From NCBI GenBank assembly GCA_002946415.1, contig NJPS01000024.1:310001-374000 (forward strand): DNA of 64,000 nt, given 5' to 3'. The notes beneath the pieces are model-generated. The model was not told the DNA's origin. It ran no database searches and saw only the letters and a list, made by a program, of their open reading frames with translations. The DNA comes from Rutstroemia sp. NJR-2017a BVV2 (Eukaryota > Ascomycota > Leotiomycetes > Helotiales > Rutstroemiaceae). Made by a program: the position numbers and the translations under genes. Below are positions 42,749-53,950 of the stretch, piece after piece. Every line of letters starts with the position of its first letter. Position 1 is the first letter of the stretch.

Positions 42749-43402
42749 CTTTGGAAGCTTCCTCTTAACTTGTATGCGAACGTCGGGGTAGTTTCTTCTA
42801 CCTTTGCAATATCGTTTCGTTCGAACCGGCTCACAGGTGCTCACTTATAATAATTTAGTATTTCGTCACGATAGTTTGCAGCAATTGATTGTGAAAATGT
42901 AGATCTTTTAACGGTCAATGTACAGTAATGTCGTTTGCGCTCAAAATATGTAGTGGGGCCGTGGTCTCAGGAGAATTGCATGCTAAATTTGGGGTACTTG
43001 TGCATTTGAGGCTAAAGTGCGCTAATAAAGAGTCTAGACCAATCAGTGGGAATATCGATGCCAAGATAAGGGGGGGAAGGTGCAAGGCTACGATTTCCTA
43101 CCGCGGCTTTGAAAATGCGCAAACAAATATGTTCTATGTAAGTTATCCTAGATATAGTAAAGTTCGAAATCGGCTTCAGTTCCAACTCTTAATGATTTTA
43201 TTTATGACCTACATTTTATGCCACACTAACCATTTAAAGTGTCACGTGTGGGTTGGAAATCTTACTTTGTATAAGAAGCACTGATAATACATGCGACGAC
43301 AAGGGTGCCTCCTCAGCCGCAAAAGCCTTAGCCTCGACCGGAAACAACGTTCGAGCATGGCCCTGATGATAATCCACATCTCAACTCTACAATCACACTG
43401 TC
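42749..43402. other. Divergent upstream region ArfGAP / ankyrin gene
   Basis: About 650 bp. It contains the left arm of the inverted repeat (43151-43236). A 118-codon ORF (42928-43284) overlaps that repeat and is not supported. Confidence 0.45.
43151..43236 (+). repeat. Left arm of 85-bp inverted repeat flanking the ankyrin gene
   Basis: The segment from gatatagta to accattta reappears in reverse complement at 47577-47661. A core of 27 bp (ttcgaaatcggcttcagttc and on to caactct) is identical; the remaining 58 bp differ at about a dozen positions, many of them C/T or G/A transitions. Similarity stops sharply on both sides. It sits 167 bp before the ankyrin ATG. Confidence 0.8.
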
Positions 43403-46400
43403 ATGGATCCATTAAGTACGACTGTAAGCATTATTGCTGTGCTTCAGCTTTCGAGCTCGGTTTTGAAGTACTTAGTCGATGTAAAGGGCGCGCCGAGAGA
43501 TCGCAACAGCCTTATCCGCGAGATCAGCTTTACCCGTGGAATTCTTAGCACTCTTAACGAGAACGTGAATAATGCAGGAGTATACGACAAGACTTGGTCT
43601 GCGACTATTCGATTGCTTGAAGATCCAGACGGCCCGTTATGTACGCTGACAAGGACACTACAACAATTAGCAACGACACTTCAAGCTTCAGCTTCGGCAA
43701 CAGGCTTCCAAAAAGCAGCGAACTCACTTCAGTGGCCCTATAAGCAGAAAGAGGCGGAGAAGATCCTGAGAATTATCGAACGTCAGAAATCTATGTTGCT
43801 TTCAGCTCTAGACAATGATCATATCGCAATTCGAACTCCACAAGTCGATCAAACGTAAGTTTAGGTTACAAATCCTTATTTCCTAACCTATAAGCCTTGA
43901 TTGCTAACGAACGGCCTTATTTCTGCAGTCCGGAGACGCCGCTATGGTGGGCGGCCCGGAACAGCAACACGGCTATGGTTAAGCTACTACTCGAGGCCGG
44001 TGCGAATGTCGAGTCGAAGGATAGCAATAGTCAAACGCCGCTATGGTGGGCAGCCCGGAACAGCAATATAGCTATAGTTAAGCTACTACTCGAGGCTGGT
44101 GCGAATATCGAGTCGAAGGATAGCAATGGTCAAACGCCGCTATGGTGGGCAGCCCGGATCAGTAATACGGATATGGTTAAGCTACTACTCGAGGCCGGTG
44201 CGAATTTCGAGTCGAAGGATAGCAATAGTGAAACGCCGTTATGGTGGGCAGCCCGGAACAGCAATATAGCTATAGTTAAGCTACTACTCGAGGCTGGTGC
44301 GAATATCGAGTCGAAGGATAGCAATGGTCAAACGCCGCTATGGTGGGCAGCCTGGATCAGTAATACGGATATGGTTAAGCTACTACTCGAGGCTGGTGCG
44401 AATATCGAGTCGAAGGATAGCAATAGTGAAACGCCGCTATTGCGGGCAGCCCGGAACAGCAATATAGCTATAGTTAAGCTACTACTCGAGGCTGGTGCGA
44501 ATATCGAGTCGAAGGATAGCAATGGTCAACCGCCGTTATGGTGGGCAGCCCGGAACAACAATATAGCTATGGTTACGCTACTACTCGAGGCTGGTGCGAA
44601 TATCGAGTTGAAGGATAGCAATAGTCAAACGCCGCTATTGCGGTGGACCAGGAATGTGGATGCCTTACGGAACGCAGTCGAACGATTCGACGTACAAGCA
44701 GTGCAAAATTTACTTACCCAAGCTTTCACCGACGTAGCAAGAGATAATTTTAAATGGCTCCACGAGCTTGTAGAAATAGGCTACAAGTACCAAGATATTG
44801 CAAACCTCCTCATGGACGAGAAGAAAGACTCACCATGGATCTTAATCGAGCCTCCAGAAAGATCCCAGTCCACCATTATAGTGGACCTCCACCAACCATT
44901 TTGCGTTCATCAAGGCGGAAATGAACTCACCTTCTCGCCGAAATTGGTTGCCGAGGATGAAAGTATTCTCCACACAGTTGACTGCTCGAAATCCGATCTA
45001 CCGGGACTAGACTCAATCAAGCGAAAGGTTGCGGCCTCTTGTGGGCTTGCTGGAGTTATCCCAGTCTCAAGCGACCGTCAAGAGTGGATAGGTTCTGTGG
45101 CATTTGATGTCGATGATTCAGCGGTCGCATCTGTGGCCTACGAGCTTGATCTATCTCATACCCCGTCTACTATTCAGGACTGCTTGCTACGGGTAGAGGC
45201 GGCGCTTAATCGACTAGTCCACATCATTTCGTTGCTTCAGCAGAATGGGTTGTGCTGCAACAGTTTCACCACATTGAAGTTATTAGCAGAAGTAGAACGA
45301 GTAGAAGTCATTCGGGTTCCATTCTCGCTTATTTCACATCTTGTTGAAATGGTTTCATGCCTTCAATCAACTGAAAGGAAGCGAGAAACACTCATTTCGG
45401 CCTTAGAGGTTGCACAGGAAATTCTGGGTCTGGTCTACGGCGTGGAAAGAGACGAAGTAACCCCTTTCGATTTGCAAACCCTGGATATGGAAAGTGCGGA
45501 GAGAAGTACAGTTCACAACTGCGCTCTGGCCACTCAAAGCCTGTGTCTTGGACTTCTATCATATAGTAATGCACACGCTGGTCCGATACAGCCGTTCTTT
45601 CTCAACCACGCGCTGAAAAGGGTCAAGCTCCTAGGGATCGCAATGCATCTCCCGAATAAACAGTGCCTTTCCGCGGAACTTGTGGAGCTCACGTGTTTTG
45701 GCCAAATGATTGGCAATGCCGTAGTGGCCTTTGCTTGCACCAAGAAGCCTATACACTCTCGAAAATATGATCTCTTGGCCTCACCAGAAGACCTCATTGA
45801 CACCTGGGGCCCTGGACGCTTCGTTATAGATCGTTCATCAACCGAAGTCAAGCGGCTGCGTGCCGTCGAAATCGGAGGTGGCATAATCCGGCCTACAGCG
45901 GAGAACGCAAATCTCTTCCATTGGGACAGGGCCTTCCTTAATTATGAAAATTTAAGAACTCGATTTGATTTCCATACCAAGATAATCATCGCCGCCACAA
46001 AACTGAACGAATCATGCCCACTTGATCAATCTCAAATATGGAAAGGTTGCATCGCTCTCAAAAATCTAGGAACCTGTCAAGATTACTGGCGACTCGCTGA
46101 GATACAAGCTGGCTCTCAAGCCGGCCAGTACGTTATTCTTCAATTCAATAAAACGTGGGTGAAGCAAGATGGCATTACATTAAAAGATTGTCAATTGAAC
46201 GCTGCTCCTGGTACAATCTATCTACCATTTCTGGAATCCTTCTGGGGGCTTCAAGTAAGCCTTTGCACTGGTATAGCGCGAAGAGTACTCGTCCGAGAAA
46301 TGTTGGCCGACGTCATGACAGCATACGTTGAGAATCGGCTTCCTGTCCCAACACTGTGGAAAGACCTGTTGAAAGACCACAATATTTTGGGTCATTTCCG

Positions 46401-47064
46401 GAAGCCTAATCTAAAGACCTGGTTTCAAACACTGTCTCCCGAATTGCAGACGCTAGTTGTTCAAATTGTTCGCTATATCCTTGGGATCTTGGGAGACACG
46501 GGATATAATAGACAGAACGATGAGCTTGTCATTGCTTTCCCGTCCCCAGAGGATCCCTTCCGCTGTTTTCGGATTCCATGCAAAAATGATCAACACCTTT
46601 GGACTAGAGCACTCGCCGACTCTGAAGTCTGTGCGACATATGCGTACATTACACCAAATTGCTTGGAGACGGATAAGCAGAAGTGTCAGAAGTCTTCTGT
46701 TGCGCGGTGGCGAAATCGAGCTGTTTCGCTTGACACCGCAGTGTGTCAGCACAAATCAAGCAAAGAAATTCAAGATCAAGCCGTCACTTGGAATCTCAAA
46801 CCCGGCATTCTATATTGGATAGGGAAACCCGGCACAAATCTCACAGCGAAAGTTCTGATGCCCACCGCACAGTTGGAGATGCTGCCCACTGCACAGTTGG
46901 AGATGCGACTGTCTATTACTCGAAGCTTGATTCCAGAGAGCTTTCTAAGGAGAATTTCAAGCCTTCAGAAGATCCCGATGCAAAGAATTCGTGAGAAGCA
47001 GCAAAGCACGGATATTAATGCAACCCAGGTTTTAATCTTACCAGCACAAAAGTCCGATTCCTAA
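43403..47064 (+). CDS. Large ankyrin-repeat protein with fungal STAND-type N-terminus
   Basis: Exons 43403-43854 and 43929-47064; 1195 residues. Residues 1-150 (MDPLSTTVSIIAVLQLSSSV, VKGAPRDRNSLIREISFTRG, LLSALDNDHIAI) match the helical N-terminal domain common in fungal NLR/STAND and ankyrin proteins. Seven almost identical 33-residue ankyrin units follow (TPLWWAARNSNIAIVKLLLE, AGANIESKDSNGQ), then a unique 800-residue C-terminal region with WGPGRFVIDRSS and WKGCIALKNLGTCQDYWRLA that I cannot name. No NB-ARC/NACHT P-loop is seen. Such proteins are linked to fungal incompatibility or immunity by analogy only. The gene lies between two arms of an inverted repeat. A 24-bp in-frame duplication occurs near the end (46858-46905). 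Confidence 0.85.
43936..44628 (+). repeat. Seven tandem 99-bp ankyrin-coding units
   Basis: Seven contiguous 99-bp units each start at acgccg(c/t)ta (the last at ccgccgtta). DNA identity between units is very high, including synonymous positions (aagctactactcgaggc is almost invariant). Units alternate between a 'NSNIAIVK' and an 'ISNTDMVK' version, giving a 198-bp higher-order period. This points to recent duplication or gene conversion rather than old repeats. Confidence 0.92.
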
Positions 47065-48236
47065 TTCTAGTGCTACAGGATTAGTATTTCTTAGTCTGTT
47101 AGGGCCAAAAGTTGACTTCACTAACACGTTACACCGTGAAAGTGTAGCGCGCATCCATGAATAGAGCTAACGTCTTGGCAATGTGGCTTAGCTTCAAATT
47201 CCCAAACTATTCAAGGCGGAAGCCGATTCGCCAGCGACTATACTGCAGAGTACACAGGAGGAGTTGTCAGCGCCAAAAATAGATTAGGTGGTCTGTGCAT
47301 ACCTTTCCGTTTATGCGAATTAGGACGAGGCCGATGTTTGCAAGTAACTGTATTGCTCGGGTGGTATTCTGAGCTTGCCGTTCTCCTATGGAGCAGCACA
47401 ATGCGCAAAGGGGCACAAAGGTGGATGACACAATTAAAGAGCCGGAATCTGCCTTCGGTCAGCCGAATAGCAGGAGTCAGCGTATCTGCCGACATCGGTT
47501 GATCCTTGTGCAGAAGCCTTCACATTCATACCAGTAAGGAGATAAGCTAATACAGGGTCTGGTAGTAAGCTAGCCATAAATGGTTAGTATCACATAAATG
47601 TGGGTCGAAAATAAAATCATCGAGAGTTGGAACTGAAGCCGATTTCGAATTCTACTGTATCAATCTGACAAGAGACAAGATGTAAGAGGTTTACATAGTT
47701 ACAAGTAACATCATCACGTATAAATAAGTATGCACAATCACAAGTTTTCCAATCCCAATACTATTGTCTACTCCACCATCAATCATAACGATAGGTATCA
47801 TCAATCATTAATCAGTAACTTTTCCATTCCTCCATCCCATGGAAGCACATCAGAAAGAAATCTAGTGTACACACCAAAGAATGCCAGTGAAATGGTAATA
47901 AGACATGGTTTTGGAAAAAGTGTCGTAAAGAACTATGAAACCCTACTCGGGTTGAAAAGTTAAGTCTGTCAGGATAAGAAAGAGCATGAGAGCTCATAGA
48001 TCTATTTAGACGCCATTAACAAGTCCGCCCAGAGTGTGATGACATGTCCACCTAAAATGAAAATCGTCGAGTAGTCGGTCGGTTCCCTGGTAAAATCCCA
48101 ACAAACGATCCACCTTCCACTCCTAAGTGCTCCCACAAACCGCCGACAATGGTCCAAAAGCAACGCATAGCAATGCATCTGTTTACTGCCTGCGACTGCA
48201 GCACTTTCGTCATATACATCGTACAATGACCTCCAC
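47065..48236. other. Intergenic downstream of ankyrin gene
   Basis: About 1.17 kb between convergent genes. Contains the right inverted-repeat arm (47577-47661). A minus-strand 85-codon ORF (47495-47238) starts about 80 bp inside that arm and could be a remnant, but it has no recognisable domain. Confidence 0.45.
47577..47661 (-). repeat. Right arm of 85-bp inverted repeat flanking the ankyrin gene
   Basis: Reverse complement of 43151-43236 with about 85% identity and a perfect 27-bp core. It lies about 510 bp after the ankyrin stop. The arms and the DNA between them span about 4.5 kb. Confidence 0.8.
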
Positions 48237-49592
48237 CTAAGCGGCGGTGGTCTCGGTACCGTTGGTTGGATCTTCAGCAACAGTCTCGGAAGATTGAGCG
48301 TTAGCGTCGTCATCGGTCTTGTCTGGGCTGTCAATAGCGACCTTGACAGCAATTTCACGTCCCTCGATTTCCTTTCCGTTCATCTCAGCCACAGCCTTCT
48401 GTTGTTGTTCCTCACTTGCGAGAGTAACGAAACCAAATCCACGGCCTTTACGAGGCTCACCACGGGCTTGGAGCTTCTTGACCATGAAGCGGGGGATAGG
48501 GCGGAGAGCAATCTTAGCAGAAACGGGCTCATAAGCTTCGAAGAGTTCCTTGAGCTGGATGGTGTTAGCTAATGAATTTCTAATTCTACTCATAATTGCA
48601 TACCTTATCTTCTGCAAGATCGTATGGCAGGTTGGCAACCATAACCTTGGTCTTTGATGGAATTCCATCAGCTGGAGGTCCTCGCTCACGACGCTCACGG
48701 GGAGCACGGTTGGTTTGTGGCTTGGCATCCTTAGTTTCTGTGGAAGCTTGGTTGGTAGTATCGGTCAAAGGTAGAGGCTCTGTAGTGGCAGGAGGCTCAG
48801 CAGCACCCTCTTCGGTTGAGCGAGCCTAATATAGAATTAGTGATGATTCACACAAAAAATCTCAAGCTCTTATACTTACAGCATTGCCGCGGCGCCCCCC
48901 ACGTCCGCGTGCACGGCCACGTCCTCGTCCAGATTGTCTACGGCGTCCGGTACCCTCACCACCAGATTGACCCTCACCTCCGCTAGCACCTTCGGTCTTC
49001 TCGTTGGATTCTGGCTTACGAGCGAGTTGAACCGAGACCTTACGGTCAAGAATTTCCTTGCCAGAAAGCTCTGAGATAGCACGCTCGGCCTCAGTTGGAG
49101 TAGAAAGGTCGACGAAAGCGTATCCGACTGGGCGGTCAGTGCGTGGGTTCTTAGGGATGGAGGTGGATTCACTGTGAGTTTTTATTAGCATATGGCTCTG
49201 TGAATGTACGTAGCTTCTAGGTTTGGGTGGAGCAGAACCATCTTGCTCGTGGGAATATCGCAGGCACTCTATGCAGTTGAATGCAATTGCACAGATAGAG
49301 GCCACGCAGCAAAAATAATAACACAAAAAGGTGCTCCGGGGCCAGGTCCTTACATTAAGTAACCCTTGAAAAAGGATTGCAACTCCCCCTCGGTGGTCGC
49401 GTACGCGAGGTTACCGATGTAGAGTCTTCTTCCCTCTGCAGCGCTGGCCAAAACCGCCTCCTTGTCGGTGGCAGAGTTGGATGCCTTGTCACCCGAAGTA
49501 GGCTCGGCAGGCTTGTCAGAGATGGATGTGTTGCCAAGAGAGGCAGTAACGTCGTTGACGGCGTCAGTAACTTTCTCCACGATGCTAGACAT
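48237..49592 (-). CDS. Two-RRM RNA-binding protein with RGG linker
   Basis: Exons 49592-49354, 49171-48880, 48825-48604, 48554-48237; 356 residues. RRM1 has RRLYIGNLAYATTEGELQSF (RNP2) and, across the first intron, TDRPVGYAFVDLSTPTEAER (RNP1), ending SVQLARK. An RGG/GRG-rich linker (SGRGRGRARGRGGRRGNA) and a Pro/Glu/Thr stretch follow. RRM2 has TKVMVANLPYDLAEDK and, after intron 3, RKGRGFGFVTLASEEQQQKA. Each intron keeps the frame. This is a conserved fungal RNP-domain protein, likely in mRNA handling; no closer role can be given. Its acidic Thr-rich tail ends in TNGTETTAA. Confidence 0.9.
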
Positions 49593-51128
49593 GATGATAG
49601 ATTGAAGTTGTGGTGTGGTAGGTTGGAACTGAGTAGAAGCTTGAAGTTGTGTGTAAAATTGATCGACGTTCGCTGAAAGATTTTTGAATTTCTCTCTGAA
49701 CAAATGGGGGAGTTGTTGAAAGGGTAGCTAGGTGCCCTAGTGGTCTGGTTTTTGGGGGGAGGGAGGTTGGGTTGAGGTTGTTGTTGTGGGTTGGCACGAT
49801 CTTGTTCTCGAAATTGGGATGTTGTCAAAAGGAAAGGGAGGGAGGTTTCGATTGCGCGTGCGGTAAGAATATATCGAAATTACTTAGCATGAGAGCTGCC
49901 GCAGTTTAGCGAGGGCGCACTTTACCGTAAGCGGTTTAAGGCGGTGGATTAAAAGCAGGGCTGGAACTCGAAATTTGCCTTATCTTGAGGGGGGCGAGAG
50001 GGTCGAGAGGGTTATCGAGCCCATTTGTGTGGAATCCGAGTAAAAATCTCACTAAAAAGCACGAATATTTACCAAATATTTACCAAACATTTACCGAATA
50101 AAGGTGGCACGATGCTTCGATAGTCCTATTATTCTGGGTCCGGAGCATAGGAAGATACAGCATGATAGGATGGCTGCGATCGGACGAACCTGAAAAGTAT
50201 GGGGAAATTGGGGAAGGAGTCACTGTCGCCAAGGCCGGCCAAAGATAGGACCATCAGTAGATTTACAACAATGCTCACTCCGGCAGCCAGGTACGAGAAC
50301 AGAACAGCGAACAGAGAACAGCGACCAGAGAACGGAGAGCAAAACAGAAAACAGAGAACAGAGAACAGACAGCAGAACAGAAAACATTAGACTTCTCATT
50401 CCCATTCTCAAGACAACGAGTACATACATGCAATCTATTCAGCGCCCAATCATGTGTTATCTTGCTTCACCGTCTCTAGTCCATGAAATACTCATCTCTT
50501 TCCCCAACGTTAAAATTCATGCAGGAGAAATTACAGCTGGCTCTCACCGTACCACTGTGGCTTTCTCGACTTCAGAGTGCGTGCTGCGTGCATATCTTGG
50601 GTACATCATCATGTGTCACCGTTACACTCTGAATATTTGATTGTAACACCTCTGCTAATGTTCCTGCCCATTCTCTTTGTCCTCGGGCTCTTTTGTTTCT
50701 GCTTCTCGCACAATGCATTGTCCCAGCACCAGTGTCACTGCGCAAGGCTATCTGGTTTCAAGGTTATGGTTGTCGATGCCACCTGGGATTTTCCGTGGCC
50801 TTCGGAAATATTTCGAACAGTATCCATGACCTTCAAGGGCCAAGCTCCTGCTCGCCACGCCCGCTCTGTAAGGGGTTCTTCGGGTAAGCACGACAATGCT
50901 GTGACAAAGCAAAAGGGGAAATTCGCAGCCTTGTGGGCAATCTCGTGACTGCCAATGTTGTGTTTCTTTGATGACTGATGACACAAACGAGAAAGAACGA
51001 AGAAAAATTGATTTCTTATCGGCGACTTATCGGAGCTGAGCTGCCACAGGACGTGGTTTCCCACAACCAACATCCGGCGACAAGATATCTGTAACAATTA
51101 CTCGAAAGAGATAGAATACCAAAACCAG
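49593..51128. other. Divergent upstream region RNP gene / TAH18
   Basis: About 1.5 kb. Besides a minisatellite at 50295-50386 it holds only overlapping short ORFs. The strip 49590-49800 is the RNP gene leader and is GT-rich. Confidence 0.45.
50295..50386 (+). repeat. gagaacag minisatellite
   Basis: About 90 bp of degenerate copies of gagaacag/aaaacag in tandem, in intergenic DNA. Ordinary simple repeat expansion. Confidence 0.75.
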
Positions 51129-53628
51129 ATGTCTGCATCTCCGAATGGCCAACGACATGATAGAACCGCGCTCATATTGTACGGCTCGGAAACGGGCAAT
51201 TCCCAAGATCTTGCTGAGGAATTGGGCCGTGTGGCGGAACGACTTCATTTCATGACAAGGGTGTGTGAGATGGATCAACTCATTGACCTTGTATGTCACT
51301 GTTCCACATTCGTGCGACCCTGCTAGGGCACATGATATAAAATGAAGATATACTCACCGAAGCTCCTTACCTACGACAGAATGAATTATCCAAATACACT
51401 TTTATACTTTTTACAGTCTCCACCACAGGACAAGGAGAATTCCCCAGAAACTCACGGCAATTTTGGAAAAGTCTTCTAAGAAAGAAGTTACCTCCTGACT
51501 GCTTGAATCACGTATCTTTCACAACTTTTGGTCTTGGAGACAGTTCTTATCCAAAGTAATTGGGATGGAAAATATCTTCGCTTGCGAAAAGTGCTGACCG
51601 TGCACTAGATTCAATTTTGCGGCTCGAAAGCTGCACAAAAGGTTAGAACAACTCGGCGCAAACGAAATATATCCTCGTGGAGAGGCAGATGAACAACATG
51701 AAGACGGGTAAGCAAGTCTTGCAACGAACAACTCAATAATTTTATCAGTTTCTTTCACATGGATTCACTGCTATGAGAATATAGCTTCTACTCCTTCCAT
51801 GCTCTACCTGCTGTTCCTTCGAAAACTCTAACATCAAACGAATAGTATTGATGGGACCTTCCTGTCCTGGTCTGCTGATTTCAGAAAGACCCTCCTCTCA
51901 ACGTACCCTTTACCGGATGGTTTATCGCCGATAGCCGATGATATCCTTCTACCTCCAAAATATAGTCTCCAGATAAATGAAGAGTATTCCGAGAGTATCG
52001 AGAAACCCCAATCACCCTCCAAAATCGATCTCGGCGTCGAACTTGAAGGTAATGGTGAACGTGAAGGTGAATTAGACCAGTTGGACTCGGTCAGGAAGGC
52101 AGAAGACAAACCGAATGCCACTCTCAACTCCGATCTTAGCAGCCACCAAGTTGAATCAAGCACTGAACCGCTTCGAGAGAGATCTGCTGACGAGGAAGAA
52201 ACTATGGCGACAATGATTACAGAGCCAGGCTGGCAGGGGCCCAGACCACTTCAGCAATTGAAAGGCGATTGTAATGACCCACCAAACAGCATTGACAATG
52301 ACTTCCCAAAAAGCGCGCATCTCGAATTCGATGATTCGATCGTAGCGAAAGTCGTTGGCAATGATCGCGTCACTCCTACCGACCATTGGCAAGACGTCCG
52401 AAAAATCACCCTCAAAATGCCACTGGCAGACCCCAGCCTCAATCCAGGAGATACAATCACAATCTGGCCCAGGAATTTTCCCAAGGACGTTCAAACGCTG
52501 ATCGATCTCATGGGCTGGAACGAAGTAGCCGATAAACGCTTAATATTCAAACTAGAAGGCCCTCGCTCCTTCAATGACCCCTTCTTCATGTCCAAAGCGC
52601 CCGGTCTTATGCCCGTCAAAAACTCCACTCTCCGCGACCTCCTCACCCACAACCTCGACTTCAACGCCATCCCCAAACGCCACTTCTTCTCCATCATCGC
52701 GCACTACACCAACGACCAAATGCACAAGGAGCGACTCGAAGAATTCCACAATCCCATCTACACCGACGAATTCTTCGACTACACCACTCGCCCCCGCCGC
52801 AGCATCCTTGAAGTCCTTCAAGACTTCCCCAGCGTCAAACTCCCCTGGCAAAACGTCACCACCATCTTCCCGCCCATCCGCGGCCGCGAATTCAGCATCG
52901 CTAGCGGCGGCATCCTGCACAAACAACTCCCTGGCCGCCACAAAATGATGACCGTGGAACTCCTCGTCGCCATCGTCAAATACCGCACCGTGCTTCGCAA
53001 AATCCGCAACGGGCTCTGCTCCCGCTATCTCGGCGCCATCCCCGTAGGCCACGAAATCACCATCCAGATTAAAGAAAACACCCTCTTCAACCACATCCCC
53101 AAAAACGAGCCTTTCCATCCCCTCATCCTCATCGGCGCCGGCACCGGCGTCGCACCACTACGCTCGCTGATCTGGGACCGTGCAGAGAGGCGCATTGCCG
53201 CCGCGCCGGGTGTGAAATATGGCCCCACGATGCTGGTATATGGGAGCCGGAACCGGGACAAAGATTTCTTCTTCCGAGACGAATGGCCGCGGCGGGAATT
53301 ATTCGTCGGCAAAGTCCTGACTGCGTTTTCGAGAGACAACGAGGCCGCGAGTGGGAGGAAAGTATACGTGCAGGATGTTATACGCAGAGAGGGGAAGCTG
53401 ATAGCGGAGTATTTAACGAATGGCGCGATGGTGTATGTTTGTGGGAGTTCGGGGAATATGCCGAAGGCGGTGAGGGAGGCGTTGGTGGAGGTGTTGATGC
53501 AGTGGGGGGTGAGGTTCGCGGCGGGGAGCGATGGGGAGAGGGTGGTGGAGAAGTTGGATCGGGGGACGGCGGAACATCATATTGCGATGTTGGAGAAGTG
53601 GAAGAGGTATATACAGGAGACGTGGTAG
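51129..53628 (+). CDS. TAH18: NADPH-dependent diflavin oxidoreductase (Tah18/Ndor1)
   Basis: Exons 51129-51290, 51380-51555, 51609-51707, 51846-53628; 739 residues. The flavodoxin domain has ILYGSETGNSQDLAEELGR, the spliced LFTVSTTGQGEFPRN and FTTFGLGDSSYPKFNFAARK (FMN loops). A long acidic linker (about 195-270) is larger than in yeast. The FAD-binding part has REFSIASGGI, the position of the usual R-x-Y-S/T-[SI] motif. The NADP domain has HPLILIGAGTGVAPLRSLIW, LVYGSRNRDKDFFFRDEW and VYVCGSSGNMPKAVREALVE. The C-terminal Trp (YIQETW) stacks on FAD in this family. Tah18 gives electrons to Dre2 for cytosolic Fe-S assembly. Confidence 0.95.
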
Positions 53629-53950
53629 ATGGGTAGATAGGTGTGAAGGGAGGAAGGAAGGGTATGGATTGTTAAGAAAAACACAGGTGTGATACGATTC
53701 ATTCATATTCACCGTTCGTTGATTCAAAAGTCTTTAGAGAAAAATTGGAATAGAATGATATGTCGTATTCATTTTATATCGTTTGAATTCTGTCTCTTGG
53801 TTGATTAGTTGCTGCTGGTATGTGAGATACAATGAACCTTTCAAAGCGCGGGCGTGAAGCATGCTCAACTGAGCAAACAGATAAACATCAGCGAAAAGTT
53901 CCAGCATACCCTTCTAGACAGAATTACTTCTCCTTTCCCAATCCTATCCC
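53629..53950. other. Short 3' region between convergent genes
   Basis: About 320 bp between the TAH18 stop and the GH36 stop. Nothing coding; AT-rich centre likely carries both polyadenylation signals. Confidence 0.4.

Noticed and set aside
42928..43284. 118-codon plus-strand ORF
   Set aside because: It overlaps the left inverted-repeat arm, has no motif and no supporting splice context.
52552..53118. 188-codon minus-strand ORF
   Set aside because: Antisense to the TAH18 FAD/NADP region; composition (Val/Asp/Gly runs) is a shadow of the high-GC third positions of the real gene.
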